Below, one piece after another: positions 16,728 through 24,530 of a DNA stretch of 64,000 bases. The position numbers and the translations under genes were made by a program. Origin of the DNA: CAYWEM01 sp964457225. GTDB lineage: Bacteria; Acidobacteriota; Aminicenantia; UBA2199. The stretch covers positions 1 through 64,000 of the forward strand of contig CAYWEM010000012.1 of assembly GCA_964457225.1 (NCBI GenBank), written 5' to 3'. The notes beneath the pieces were generated by a model. That model worked only from the letters and a program-made list of their open reading frames with translations. It was not told the origin of the DNA and did not search any database. How positions within the stretch are numbered: the first letter of the stretch is position 1; each line of letters opens with the position of its first letter.

Positions 16728-17710
16728 GCCTGTCTCCCGGGCACCAGGCCCATTTCTTCAAACACCTGCAATACCCGCTCAACACCCCGGCCGTCTACCA
16801 GGGATTTCCCGGCTGCACTCATGGACGCGCGTTTTTCAGGGTCAAACCCGGCCAGCAGGGCGGCCAGCACAGTACCGTCCAGGTCAGCCAGCAGTGGCCC
16901 GGATATGCCGGCTCCCAGGCCGGAAAAAGCGGCGGCGGTCTGCTGCTGCAGCTCATGGTGACTCAGGTAGAGAGCGGGCGTGCCGCAAGCCGCGGCTTCG
17001 TAAGCCGAAACCCCGGGCGCGATCAGGGCCAGGTCAGCCTCGTAGTAAGCCCGGGCCAGTGAATCACGGCGGCCGCAGAAACTGATACCCGGATAGACCC
17101 GGCGCAGAACCTTGCAATTGGCCCGGGAAACCCGGAAACCTGGAGCGATTTTCAACAGCAGTTGCCGGCGCTGCAGCAGATCGATGACCCGGCGCAAGGG
17201 GCGGTATTCAACCGCCCCCCCCAGGTTCAGGAAAACCCGTCTCAGGCGGGGGCGCTGTTTTTTACTTATCTTGTTGAAATGACGGAAACGCTGGTGCAGG
17301 ATCATGTATTCCGGCCCGGTGTGGAGGCCGGGGCCCGATTCCAGCATTTCAGCAGCATGCAGGCTGCCGTCGATCAGGCAATCCACCCTCTGGCGGACCA
17401 AGCCCAGGTCGGTAATCTGAACTGTCGGCAGGCCGCGCCTGCGGGCTTCGTCAAGCAGGGCCAGGTCGTTTTCCTGGAAATGACGCAGGTCAAAAACAAT
17501 CCCCCGGCAGGAACGGGCCAGGGCAGGCAGGGCTTCGCCCTGGCGTAGCTGGGTGAACCTTCTGTCCTGCAGCCAGCGGGCCGCGGCCTTGTCATCCGGG
17601 ACAACAAAAACGGGTTGGACCCGGCTGCGCAAATGCGCAGCCAGGCATGAGCTTCTGACCAGGTGACCGTAACCGGTCCGGGGTGAAGCTTCGACCCGGA
17701 AAAGGATCAT
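16724..17710 (-). CDS. PseG-like nucleotide-sugar hydrolase / glycosyltransferase-fold protein
   Basis: 328 residues. The ATG at 17710 overlaps the upstream stop as TGATG; a longer frame lies entirely inside the aminotransferase gene. The N-terminus FRVEASPRTGYGHLVRSSCLA resembles PseG (UDP-2,4-diacetamido-trideoxyaltrose hydrolase), with the GYGH metal-free active His. The C-terminal half has ISFCGRRDSLARAYYEADLALIAPGVSAYEAAACGTPAL, the MurG/PseG nucleotide-binding pattern. PseG cleaves UDP from a sugar in pseudaminic acid synthesis. No other pse gene is visible, so true function may differ. It lies between an aminotransferase and an ATP-grasp gene in one operon. Confidence 0.75.
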   Translation of the reverse strand: MILFRVEASPRTGYGHLVRSSCLAAHLRSRVQPVFVVPDDKAAARWLQDRRFTQLRQGEALPALARSCRGIVFDLRHFQENDLALLDEARRRGLPTVQITDLGLVRQRVDCLIDGSLHAAEMLESGPGLHTGPEYMILHQRFRHFNKISKKQRPRLRRVFLNLGGAVEYRPLRRVIDLLQRRQLLLKIAPGFRVSRANCKVLRRVYPGISFCGRRDSLARAYYEADLALIAPGVSAYEAAACGTPALYLSHHELQQQTAAAFSGLGAGISGPLLADLDGTVLAALLAGFDPEKRASMSAAGKSLVDGRGVERVLQVFEEMGLVPGRQA

Positions 17711-18915
17711 CAGCCCAGAACTTCGCGCACCTGGACCATGGCCTGGTCGATTTCCTCCCTGGTTATAATCAGGGGCGGCGCGAAACGGATGATCCACTCG
17801 TGGGTCTCCTTGCAGAGCAGGCCCCGTTCCTTGAGGGCCGTGGTATACTTCCTGGCCTTGCCGGCCGATTCTTTCAACACGACACCGATCAACAGGCCCT
17901 TGCCGCGAACCAGCTTGATCTTGTCCGAATTCATGTCTTTCAGCGCTTTCATGAAATAGGCGCCCAGTTCAGCTGAACGCAGATCCAGCTTTTCTTCGAC
18001 CAGCACGTCGATTGAGGCCATGGCCACAGCACAGGCCAGGGGATTACCGCCGAAAGTGGAGCCGTGGGTGCCGGGCTTGAAAACACCGAGTACATCCTTG
18101 TCTGCGGCAATGGCCGAAACCGGGAAAACTCCGCCGCCCAGGGCCTTGCCCATGATGATGATGTCGGGATTGATGCCTTCGTGCTGGAAACAGAACATTT
18201 TGCCGGTCCGGGCGAAACCGGTCTGGATTTCGTCGACGGCCAACAGGAACTTGTTTTCCCTGGCTATTTCAGCCAGGCCCCGCAGGAACCCATCATCAGG
18301 AACAACCACTCCGGCTTCGCCCTGGATCGGTTCCACCAGGATGCCCACCGTGTTGGGGGTCACCGCCCGGCGCACGGCCTCCAGGTCGTTGTAGGGGACG
18401 ATTTTAAAGCCCGGGGTAAAGGGGCCGTAATTCTCCCTGGCTACATCATCGGTGGAAAATGAGACTATGGTCGTGGTACGGCCGTGAAAATTCTCTTCAA
18501 AAACTATTATCTCGGCCTGGTCGCGGGCAACGCCCTTGACCATGTAACCCCATTTCCGCATCGTCTTGATTGCAGTTTCCACCGCCTCAGCACCGGTATT
18601 CATCGGCAATACCATTTCCTTGCCGGTGAACTCGGTCAGCTTGCGGGCGAAAAGCGGCCAGCGATCGTTGTGGAAAGCGCGGGAAGTCAGGGTCAGGATG
18701 TCGGCCTGTTCTTTAAGCGCGGCGATAATGCGCGGATGCAGATGTCCCTGGTTGACCGCCGAGTAGGCTGAGAGCATGTCCAGGTAGCGTTTTCCTTCTG
18801 GATCCTCGACCCAGACTCCTTTTGCCTTGCAGATAACCACTTCGAGCGGATGATAATTGTGGGCGCCGTACTTGTCTTCCATGGCCATCAGTTCCTGGGA
18901 ACCGTATTTTTCCAT
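17710..18915 (-). CDS. rocD: Class-III aminotransferase, ornithine-oxo-acid transaminase type
   Basis: 401 residues. The sequence follows RocD closely by motif: AYSAVNQGHLHPRI, MNTGAEAVETAIK, EENFHGRTTT, EPIQGEAGV, DEIQTGFARTG and the PLP Schiff-base lysine Lys257 in MGKALGGG, then HGSTFGGNP. RocD converts ornithine and 2-oxoglutarate to glutamate-semialdehyde and glutamate. The start ATG at 18915 follows an AGGTG site, and a promoter lies 30-60 nt upstream. Overlap with the PseG-like gene means it is the first gene of a three-gene operon. It may therefore supply an amino acid derivative to that pathway rather than only catabolise ornithine. Confidence 0.88.
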   Translation of the reverse strand: MEKYGSQELMAMEDKYGAHNYHPLEVVICKAKGVWVEDPEGKRYLDMLSAYSAVNQGHLHPRIIAALKEQADILTLTSRAFHNDRWPLFARKLTEFTGKEMVLPMNTGAEAVETAIKTMRKWGYMVKGVARDQAEIIVFEENFHGRTTTIVSFSTDDVARENYGPFTPGFKIVPYNDLEAVRRAVTPNTVGILVEPIQGEAGVVVPDDGFLRGLAEIARENKFLLAVDEIQTGFARTGKMFCFQHEGINPDIIIMGKALGGGVFPVSAIAADKDVLGVFKPGTHGSTFGGNPLACAVAMASIDVLVEEKLDLRSAELGAYFMKALKDMNSDKIKLVRGKGLLIGVVLKESAGKARKYTTALKERGLLCKETHEWIIRFAPPLIITREEIDQAMVQVREVLG

Positions 18916-18946
18916 TTTTTCACCTCGGTTTTTTATTTGAAAATCT

Positions 18947-18974
18947 ATTGTATCAGTTTAAACCCGGGCGTCAA
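18947..18974 (-). promoter_or_regulatory. Promoter of the rocD operon
   Basis: Reverse strand: TTGACG (18969-18974), 16-bp spacer, TACAAT (18947-18952). Predicted start near 18940 with a leader of about 25 nt. Confidence 0.65.
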
Positions 18975-19304
18975 GCCGGAATAACCGCGCTGATTCTCCA
19001 CCTGTTTTCAGGCCAGGGGAAGGGTGAAGCAAAAGCGAACGAAAACGAAGGCGCAGGGAACCGACAAAGCCAGGCTGGACGTGCCCTTCAGGGTAACATG
19101 ACCACTGTCTGAGCGAAGCTTTGTTGGTCATGTTAGTACAACCTGGCTTTACGTCGGTCTGCACCGTAGTGGTGAGCGTTGATTCACACTTTCCCTGGGG
19201 CAAACTCAATACCTGTCAGGCTATTCTAAGCAAACTCAAAAATCAGGTGGAGGATTCCGGACAGCGCTGTTTTCAAGCACCTGAAAAGGCCTGTGCCCCC
19301 GGGC
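18975..19304. other. 330-bp intergenic stretch holding a large imperfect palindrome
   Basis: No gene is convincing between the rocD promoter and the LysN-like promoter. The stretch is dominated by the 110-nt structured element described separately. The left flank is an A/G-rich run (AAGCAAAAGCGAACGAAAACGAAGG) and the right flank is unremarkable. Confidence 0.5.
19053..19162. repeat. 110-nt imperfect palindrome (long hairpin/cruciform), MITE- or REP-like
   Basis: Arms pair in four blocks: GCAG (19053-19056) with CTGC (19159-19162); CCGAC (19061-19065) with GTCGG (19153-19157); AAAGCCAGG (19066-19074) with CCTGGCTTT (19142-19150), separated from the CCGAC block by a 2-nt bulge; and an 11-bp perfect inner stem TAACATGACCA (19094-19104) with TGGTCATGTTA (19125-19135) around a 20-nt loop containing CTGAGCGAAGC. 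No transposase is near. It could be a small non-autonomous element, a REP-type repeat or an RNA structure. Confidence 0.6.
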
Positions 19305-19333
19305 TTGAAAATGACTTTTCTTTTGCTTAAGAT
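19305..19333 (+). promoter_or_regulatory. Promoter of the LysN-like aminotransferase gene
   Basis: TTGAAA (19305-19310), 17-bp spacer, TAAGAT (19328-19333). The start near 19340 gives a leader of about 64 nt ending in AGGAGG before the ATG. Confidence 0.55.
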
Positions 19334-19403
19334 GAATGCATGAAAAACGGCCGGAAGCGATACCTGGCTCCGGAAGCGTTGGCAAAACACCAGGAGGAAT
19401 ACC

Positions 19404-20642
19404 ATGATCAATTATGACCAGTTTTATTCCCGCAATTGCCGGGGCATGAAGCGATCTGAAATCCGGGAATTGCTGAAACTGACCCGCAAACCGGGCATCA
19501 TATCTTTCGCCGGCGGCCTGCCGGCACCGGATCTGTTCCCGGTTGAAGACATCAAGGCCATGAGTGTCAAAGTGCTTGAAAACGAAGGCCGAATCGCCCT
19601 GCAGTACGGCCCCACCGAAGGGGACAACCGCCTGCGCGAGGAACTGCAGAAGCTGCTGGCGCAGGACGGTATAAAAATTTCGTCCGACAACATCGCCGTC
19701 ATCACTTCTTCCCAGCAGGGACTCGACCTGGTCGGCAAGGTGTTTCTCAACCAGGGCGACCTGGTCATGACCGGCCGGCCGACCTACGTGGGAGCCATTC
19801 AGGCTTTCAATTCCTACGGGGCGGTGCTCAAAGGGGTTGAACTGGATGAACAGGGCACCCGCACCGACCTGCTGGAACAGGAAATCGCCAGGCAGATCAA
19901 TGAGGGCAGAAAGCCCAAGTTCATTTACGAGGTCCCCGACTTCCAGAATCCTTCCGGTATCACCATGAGTGAAAAGAGGCGGCACCAGCTCCTGGAGATC
20001 GCCGAGAAATACGACCTGCTGGTGATCGAGGATTCCCCGTATCGTCAACTGCGGTTCGAGGGCCGGCCTGAGCCGCCCCTGATCAGCCTCAACAGTGAAA
20101 GAGTCATAGCTCTCTACACCTTCAGTAAAATACTGCTGCCCGGTTTTCGCCTGGGCTGGATGGCCGGTCCGGACGAGCTTATACAGAAAGTGGTCGTGGC
20201 CAAGCAATCAGCCGACCTCTGTTCTCCTCCCTTCAACCAGTCGGTGCTCTTTGAATTCCTGCAATCCGGACTGCTCGACAAGCAAATCAAGGTGATCATC
20301 GACGCTTACCGCAAAAAGAGAGATTTTATGCTGGCCAAACTGGAAGAATACATGCCCAGGATTCCCGGCCTGAAATGGACCCGGCCCCAGGGCGGGCTTT
20401 TTCTCTGGGTCAGCCTGCCGGAAGAAATGGACGCCGGAGACATGTTCCACGCGGCCGTGGAAAAGAAAGTGGCCTACGTGGTAGGCTCGGCTTTTTATCC
20501 GGACGGCGGAGGCCGGAATTCCTTCCGAATGAATTTTTCCTACAGTTCCAGCGAGGAAATTGAAACCGGGGTCAGCAGGCTGGCTGAAGTGATCCGGGAC
20601 AGTTACGGCAAGAAAAAGGAATCAGCCCCGATCACCCCCTGA
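19404..20642 (+). CDS. Class I/II PLP aminotransferase, LysN/2-aminoadipate type
   Basis: 412 residues, ATG at 19404 after CAGGAGGAAT. The fold-type I aminotransferase core shows ISFAGGLPAPDLFP, ALQYGPTEGDNRLRE, the YEVPDFQNPSGITMS Asn-Pro-Ser-Gly motif and Lys242 in FSKILLPGFRLGW as the PLP lysine. The GGLPAP start and QYGPTEG motif are typical of LysN/KAT-II-like enzymes (2-aminoadipate and branched or aromatic amino acid transamination). It lacks the N-terminal GntR domain of MocR regulators. It stands alone, convergent with mglA. Exact substrate is uncertain. Confidence 0.86.
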   Translation: MINYDQFYSRNCRGMKRSEIRELLKLTRKPGIISFAGGLPAPDLFPVEDIKAMSVKVLENEGRIALQYGPTEGDNRLREELQKLLAQDGIKISSDNIAVITSSQQGLDLVGKVFLNQGDLVMTGRPTYVGAIQAFNSYGAVLKGVELDEQGTRTDLLEQEIARQINEGRKPKFIYEVPDFQNPSGITMSEKRRHQLLEIAEKYDLLVIEDSPYRQLRFEGRPEPPLISLNSERVIALYTFSKILLPGFRLGWMAGPDELIQKVVVAKQSADLCSPPFNQSVLFEFLQSGLLDKQIKVIIDAYRKKRDFMLAKLEEYMPRIPGLKWTRPQGGLFLWVSLPEEMDAGDMFHAAVEKKVAYVVGSAFYPDGGGRNSFRMNFSYSSSEEIETGVSRLAEVIRDSYGKKKESAPITP

Positions 20643-20648
20643 AGAAGA

Positions 20649-21239
20649 TCATCCGAGCTTGTTTTTCATATCGCTCATAATCAGCTTGGAAATCAGTTTA
20701 AGAGTGTCGATGACGCCCTCGCCCTTGGTGGCCACCGCTTCGACCACGGCCTCTTCTTTCTTGCGTAGGGCCCGGATCATTTCGCTGGTCGGGGTGACAT
20801 TGGGTAAATCACGCTTGTTCAGCTGCAGGATGTAAGGGATTGCGGTAAAATCTATCTTGTAATCGGCCATGTTCTCCAGCATATCGTTGATGCTTTCGAT
20901 GTTGGCGTCAAAACGTTCACGTTGTGAATCAGCCACGAAAACTATGCCGTCCACGCCTTTCAGAATCAGGCGTCTTGAAGCGCTGTAATAGATCTGGCCC
21001 GGTACCGTGTACAAGTGAAACCTTACCTTGTAGCCGCGGATCACCCCGAAATCAAGCGGGAAAAAATCAAAAAAAAGCGTGCGTTCGGATTCAGTGGCCA
21101 GGCTGACCAGCTTGCCCTTGTTGTCGTTTTTTATCTTGTTGTATATATAGGTGATATTCGTGGTTTTTCCGCTTAAACCCGGACCGTAGTAGACCAGTTT
21201 GAAATTGATCTCTTTTGTTGAATAGTTTAGAAATGACAA
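20649..21239 (-). CDS. mglA: MglA, Ras-like polarity GTPase
   Basis: 196 residues. The P-loop GPGLSGKTT spans 19-27, followed by the long insert before the switch region and the DFFPLDFG segment typical of MglA. The NKRD motif reads QLNKRDLP. In Myxococcus and Thermus, MglA is the small GTPase that sets cell polarity and switches motility machinery, with MglB as its GAP. The gene begins 2 nt after mglB ends, matching that partnership. The Gly in the first position of the P-loop is followed by Pro-Gly-Leu, as in other MglA proteins. It is the last gene of the dnaX operon. Confidence 0.92.
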   Translation of the reverse strand: MSFLNYSTKEINFKLVYYGPGLSGKTTNITYIYNKIKNDNKGKLVSLATESERTLFFDFFPLDFGVIRGYKVRFHLYTVPGQIYYSASRRLILKGVDGIVFVADSQRERFDANIESINDMLENMADYKIDFTAIPYILQLNKRDLPNVTPTSEMIRALRKKEEAVVEAVATKGEGVIDTLKLISKLIMSDMKNKLG

Positions 21240-21241
21240 CT

Positions 21242-21730
21242 TCAGTCTCCAAATATGCGATCAATGTCTTCGTCGGTGACTCCGTCAAAAGGCGACATGC
21301 CGGAATCCTGCTCTGAACTGTGAATTTTTTCTACTATTTTTCTGAAAATCATCTCGAGTTCTTCCCGGGCCTCGCGAACCCGGAAGCGCACCAGGCCCAG
21401 GTTGGATCCCTGGTCAAAAACCACCACCAGAATGGTCTGGGCGTTTATAAAGGAAATGTACAGATTCTCCTGGCCGGATTCATTCAATATGGAATGAAAA
21501 TTGTCGATCTTCAACATCTGGGCAATGCTGTTGATGGCCGCCACGCTGCCGGCGATCAGTGATGATATGGAATTGAGATTGACATCGTCAATATCCCCCA
21601 TTGAGGCGATGCAATGCCCTTCACTGTCAGCCACAAAAACCACCTTGGCCTTGGCTCCCTGCTTGAGGCGGTAAATGGCGTCCTTGATCAGCAGATACTC
21701 TTCATTGTAGATTACGTAATTGGCTTGCAT
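21242..21730 (-). CDS. mglB: MglB-like roadblock/LC7 protein, GAP partner of MglA
   Basis: 162 residues. A roadblock/LC7 domain is visible: AKVVFVADSEGHCIASMG, a central helix with SISSLIAGSVAAINSIA, and ENLYISFINAQTILVVVFDQGSNLG. MglB dimers act as the GTPase-activating protein for MglA. The C-terminal 25 residues are acidic and Ser-rich (SSEQDSGMSPFDGVTDED), likely flexible. The gene lies between recR and mglA with short gaps, in one operon with DNA-replication and repair genes. Confidence 0.88.
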   Translation of the reverse strand: MQANYVIYNEEYLLIKDAIYRLKQGAKAKVVFVADSEGHCIASMGDIDDVNLNSISSLIAGSVAAINSIAQMLKIDNFHSILNESGQENLYISFINAQTILVVVFDQGSNLGLVRFRVREAREELEMIFRKIVEKIHSSEQDSGMSPFDGVTDEDIDRIFGD

Positions 21731-21760
21731 TTTATACCGTCTGCAAAAATCCGCTTGTAT

Positions 21761-22390
21761 TCATCGATTGATTACCTCCCCGGCCGACACCTGGATACGC
21801 CCTTCCAGGGATTTGGCTATGGTAACCTGGTCAGCGTAATCGATATCAGCGCCGACCGGCAATCCCAGGGCGATACGGGTCACCCTGACCGGGAAAGCGG
21901 CCAGCAGATCAACCAGAAAATGGGCCGTGGCATTGCCTTCGGTGGTCGGGCTGGTGGCCAGTATCACTTCTCCAACCGGATTGGCGCGCACCCTTTCAAT
22001 CAGGCCGGCAATGCGCAGTTCATCCGGCCCGATACCCCGCAACGGCGACAGATTGCCCAGCAATACGTGGTAATAACCTCGAAAACGTCCTGTCTTTTCA
22101 ATGGAATATATGTTGAAAGGCTCTTCAACCACACAGAGGCTGTTTTGTTCCCGGCTTTCATCCCGGCAGATCTCGCAGGGCTGATCCGTGGTCAGGTTGT
22201 TGCATCGCCGGCAGTAGACCACGGTTGCCAGTGCATCTTCTATGGCCGCGGCCAACTGCAGGGATTTTTTTTTGTCTCCCTTGAGTAGAAAAAAGGCTAT
22301 TCTCTGGGCTGACTTGGCTCCAATACCGGGCAGTCTCTGCAGTTCATCCATCAACCTGAAGATTGCCGAGCCTCCATGTCCCAAGGTCAT
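21761..22390 (-). CDS. recR: RecR recombination mediator
   Basis: 209 residues. The helix-hairpin-helix PGIGAKSAQR near residue 20-30, the zinc finger CRRCNNLTTDQPCEIC and the Toprim domain beginning at LCVVEEPFNIYSIEKTGRFRGYYHVL are all present, ending in the GADIDYAD segment. RecR works with RecO (and RecF) to load RecA on gapped DNA. Order dnaX-ebfC-recR is the conserved bacterial arrangement. The GHGG-containing N-terminus may be slightly long; an internal Met at about residue 14 would be the usual start position, so the start is somewhat uncertain. Confidence 0.95.
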   Translation of the reverse strand: MTLGHGGSAIFRLMDELQRLPGIGAKSAQRIAFFLLKGDKKKSLQLAAAIEDALATVVYCRRCNNLTTDQPCEICRDESREQNSLCVVEEPFNIYSIEKTGRFRGYYHVLLGNLSPLRGIGPDELRIAGLIERVRANPVGEVILATSPTTEGNATAHFLVDLLAAFPVRVTRIALGLPVGADIDYADQVTIAKSLEGRIQVSAGEVINR

Positions 22391-22420
22391 TTATCCTTTA
22401 TCCCCACCGGTCATAGGTTT

Positions 22421-22741
22421 TCAGCGTCCGGGAAATGGAAAACCGCCGGGCAATCCCCCGGCCATGCCGCCCATGGCTCCTTTCAATTGTTCATCGACCT
22501 TGGCCATGGCGTCGTTGAGCGCCGCCTGAACCAGATCCTGCAGCATTTCCACTTCTTCGGGATCAACCACTTCAGGTGCAATTTTCAGATCAACGACCTG
22601 TTTGTGCCCGTTGATCCTGACCATTACCATGCCACCCCCGGCATTGCCTTCAACCTGGACCTGGCTCATCTGTTCTTCCATTTTTTTGGCCATATCCTGG
22701 GCCATGTTCATCAAATTGTTCAAGTTTGGTATTTTAGCCAT
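22421..22741 (-). CDS. ebfC: YbaB/EbfC nucleoid-associated protein
   Basis: 106 residues from the ATG at 22741 behind GAAGGG; a longer frame would overlap dnaX by more than 30 nt. NLMNMAQDMAKKMEEQM is the N-terminal helix. The core VVDLKIAPEVVDPEEVEMLQDLVQAALNDAM-type pattern (shown in part here) is standard YbaB/EbfC. The C-terminus is Gly/Pro-rich (GGMAGGLPGGFPFPGR). It forms dimers binding DNA non-specifically. It sits between dnaX and recR with a 1-nt gap to the dnaX stop, the universal arrangement. Confidence 0.93.
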   Translation of the reverse strand: MAKIPNLNNLMNMAQDMAKKMEEQMSQVQVEGNAGGGMVMVRINGHKQVVDLKIAPEVVDPEEVEMLQDLVQAALNDAMAKVDEQLKGAMGGMAGGLPGGFPFPGR

Positions 22742-22742
22742 G

Positions 22743-24287
22743 CTACCCTTCCTCAATAGATTCAATCGTAACAAGTTTTCCCTTTATTTTTTCGGTCAGG
22801 CTGTTGATTTTTTCATCCTGCCTCAGTGCTTCAATCTTTTTTTTCTCTTCCCGGGGCCCCTTGTCTTCCCTGAAGACAAAACTGATTCTGCGTTTTCCTC
22901 CGCCGGCCGATTCAAGCTTGGCCTGCAGAAAAGCTTCGTTCTCCCTGATCGTGGAGCGGCCGGGAGCCCCGGCGGTCACGCTCACTTCCAGCAGGTCTTC
23001 CTTCAGCACCAGTTCGGCCGCAGAAAGCAGGGATGCCAGCCGCGGCTTTTCAGCTTCAAGCAAACGCAGCCACTCTGATCGCAGGCCTTCCGGGGACGGC
23101 TCCACCAGCCGAGGTTTTTCGACTCTTTCCGGGTCAACCGCAACTCTTTCCGCAGGTTTCTGACCCGGCAGCTTTTTCAGCACTTCTTCAATGGAAACGA
23201 TCTGGGGAAAATAAGACATCTTCAAAAACAGCAGTTCCAGGGTGATCCGGGGATTTTCACTGAAACGGACGGCCTGCTCACACTCTTTGACGGCATTGAG
23301 ATAACGCAGCAATTCACTTTCAGCCAGGTTTTTCACGGTTTCCCTGGCCTGTGGTACTATTTCAGGATTGAGACTGCACAGCTGGCCACCGTCCTGAACC
23401 GTGCGCAGAATCAACAAGTCACGCAGGAATTTCATGAACTCGCCGAAAAAGAAACGCAGGTCTATGCCCTTGTCGATCAGGCGCTCTATTTCCATTACCA
23501 GGGCGCGGCGATCCGGCAGAATTATGTTCTTCACCAGGCGCAGCATTATCTCCTCATCCACCACACCCAGGATCTCGATCACGTCATCATCACTGACCTG
23601 GCCCTTGGAAATGGCGATAGCCTGGTCAAGTATTTTCTTGGCATCACGAAGGCTGCCTTCAGCCGCCCTTGAAATCAGGAAAACCGCGTAATCGGATATG
23701 ACCACTCCTTCACGGGAACAGATATCGAGCAGTACCTGCTGCATGATTTCAACGGGAATTCGCTTGAATTCAAAGTGCTGGCAGCGGGAAACAATAGTGG
23801 CCGGGATCTTGTGAAAATCGGTGGTGGCCATGACAAAAACCGTGTGTTCGGGGGGTTCTTCAACCGTTTTCAACAGGGCGTTCCAGGCCGCGTTAGAGAG
23901 CATGTGCACTTCATCGATGACCACCATGCGAATTCGGTTTTTTATGGGCTTGTAGCGAACTGTTTCCCTCAGACTGCGTACCTCGTTGACTCCGTTGTTC
24001 GATGCGCCGTCTATTTCAAGGTAATCACTGGAACGATCTTCGGTTATTTCCCGGCAAAAAGAGCATTCGTTGCAGGGTTCTTCGGCGGGTCCCTTCTCAC
24101 AGTTAAGCGCCTTGGCCAGAATGCGGGCCGCTGAAGTCTTGCCCACGCCCTTCATCCCCGAAAAGATCAGCGCCGGGTAAACCTTGTCCAGCCTGATGGC
24201 GTTCTGCAGAGTCTGGGTGACGTGGGGTTGACCGATGAGATCTGTGAATCTCTGGGGCCGATACTTCCTTGCCAGTGCTAAGTACAT
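22743..24287 (-). CDS. dnaX: DNA polymerase III gamma/tau subunit
   Basis: 514 residues. RKYRPQRFTDLIGQ opens the AAA+ clamp-loader domain; Walker A is GMKGVGKT (44-51), the zinc module CEKGPAEEPCNECSFC follows, Walker B is VVIDEVHML, sensor 1 is MATTDFHKIP. The C-terminal region after about 370 is Pro/Glu/Arg-rich with a shorter domain V. No heptamer slippery run is obvious, so only one form is predicted. It heads an operon dnaX-ebfC-recR-mglB-mglA. A TATAAT lies 9 nt before the ATG with no Shine-Dalgarno; transcripts may also read through from the SRP RNA gene just upstream. Confidence 0.95.
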   Translation of the reverse strand: MYLALARKYRPQRFTDLIGQPHVTQTLQNAIRLDKVYPALIFSGMKGVGKTSAARILAKALNCEKGPAEEPCNECSFCREITEDRSSDYLEIDGASNNGVNEVRSLRETVRYKPIKNRIRMVVIDEVHMLSNAAWNALLKTVEEPPEHTVFVMATTDFHKIPATIVSRCQHFEFKRIPVEIMQQVLLDICSREGVVISDYAVFLISRAAEGSLRDAKKILDQAIAISKGQVSDDDVIEILGVVDEEIMLRLVKNIILPDRRALVMEIERLIDKGIDLRFFFGEFMKFLRDLLILRTVQDGGQLCSLNPEIVPQARETVKNLAESELLRYLNAVKECEQAVRFSENPRITLELLFLKMSYFPQIVSIEEVLKKLPGQKPAERVAVDPERVEKPRLVEPSPEGLRSEWLRLLEAEKPRLASLLSAAELVLKEDLLEVSVTAGAPGRSTIRENEAFLQAKLESAGGGKRRISFVFREDKGPREEKKKIEALRQDEKINSLTEKIKGKLVTIESIEEG

Positions 24288-24296
24288 TTACAACTC

Positions 24297-24302
24297 ATTA
24301 TA
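24297..24302 (-). promoter_or_regulatory. -10 box close to the dnaX start
   Basis: TATAAT on the reverse strand; predicted start near 24290, about 3 nt before the dnaX ATG. The -35 region falls in the 3' arm of the SRP RNA and reads TTCGGT, a poor match, so activity is uncertain. Confidence 0.4.
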
Positions 24303-24307
24303 TTTAA

Positions 24308-24404
24308 GGCCCGGGAATAACCGAACGCATGCGAAGGTCTGCTTATTGCTGCTACCTTTCGGTCCTGACAAGGTTCGCAGGTCCGCATCGCCGGGTTCCC
24401 GGGC
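24308..24404 (-). ncRNA. ffs: SRP RNA (4.5S-type, small bacterial form)
   Basis: About 97 nt on the reverse strand. GCCCGGGAA at the 5' end pairs with TTCCCGGGC at the 3' end. The apical domain reads GTCAGGACCGAAAGGTAGCAGCA, the universally conserved Ffh-binding hairpin with a GNRA-type GAAA tetraloop and the asymmetric internal loop. It scaffolds Ffh for co-translational membrane targeting. A good promoter lies about 56 nt upstream, so a longer precursor with a 5' leader is likely. It is immediately upstream of dnaX, a placement seen in several phyla. Confidence 0.9.
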
Positions 24405-24459
24405 TTTTTTCGCCTGCCTGAGTATCCCGTAAAGGCTGCTCATGTGCCGCCCGCAAAGC

Positions 24460-24488
24460 ATTATACAGGCGTGGAACGCTAAAATCAA
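24460..24488 (-). promoter_or_regulatory. Promoter of the SRP RNA
   Basis: Reverse strand: TTGATT (24483-24488), 17-bp spacer, TATAAT (24460-24465). Predicted start near 24453, about 49 nt before the recognisable 5' arm of the RNA. Confidence 0.72.
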
Positions 24489-24530
24489 GGCCGATGTCTG
24501 CCGGACACGGGGCTTGAATAGCCCGTTTTA

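Noticed and set aside
19053..19162. Integron attC site
   Set aside because: The long imperfect palindrome has no GTTRRRY/RYYYAAC core pair in the correct position, and no integrase or gene cassettes are near.
22743..24287. Programmed frameshift in dnaX giving a gamma form
   Set aside because: No A6G-type slippery heptamer with a downstream stop was seen near the domain III/IV boundary; the reading frame is continuous to 514 residues.
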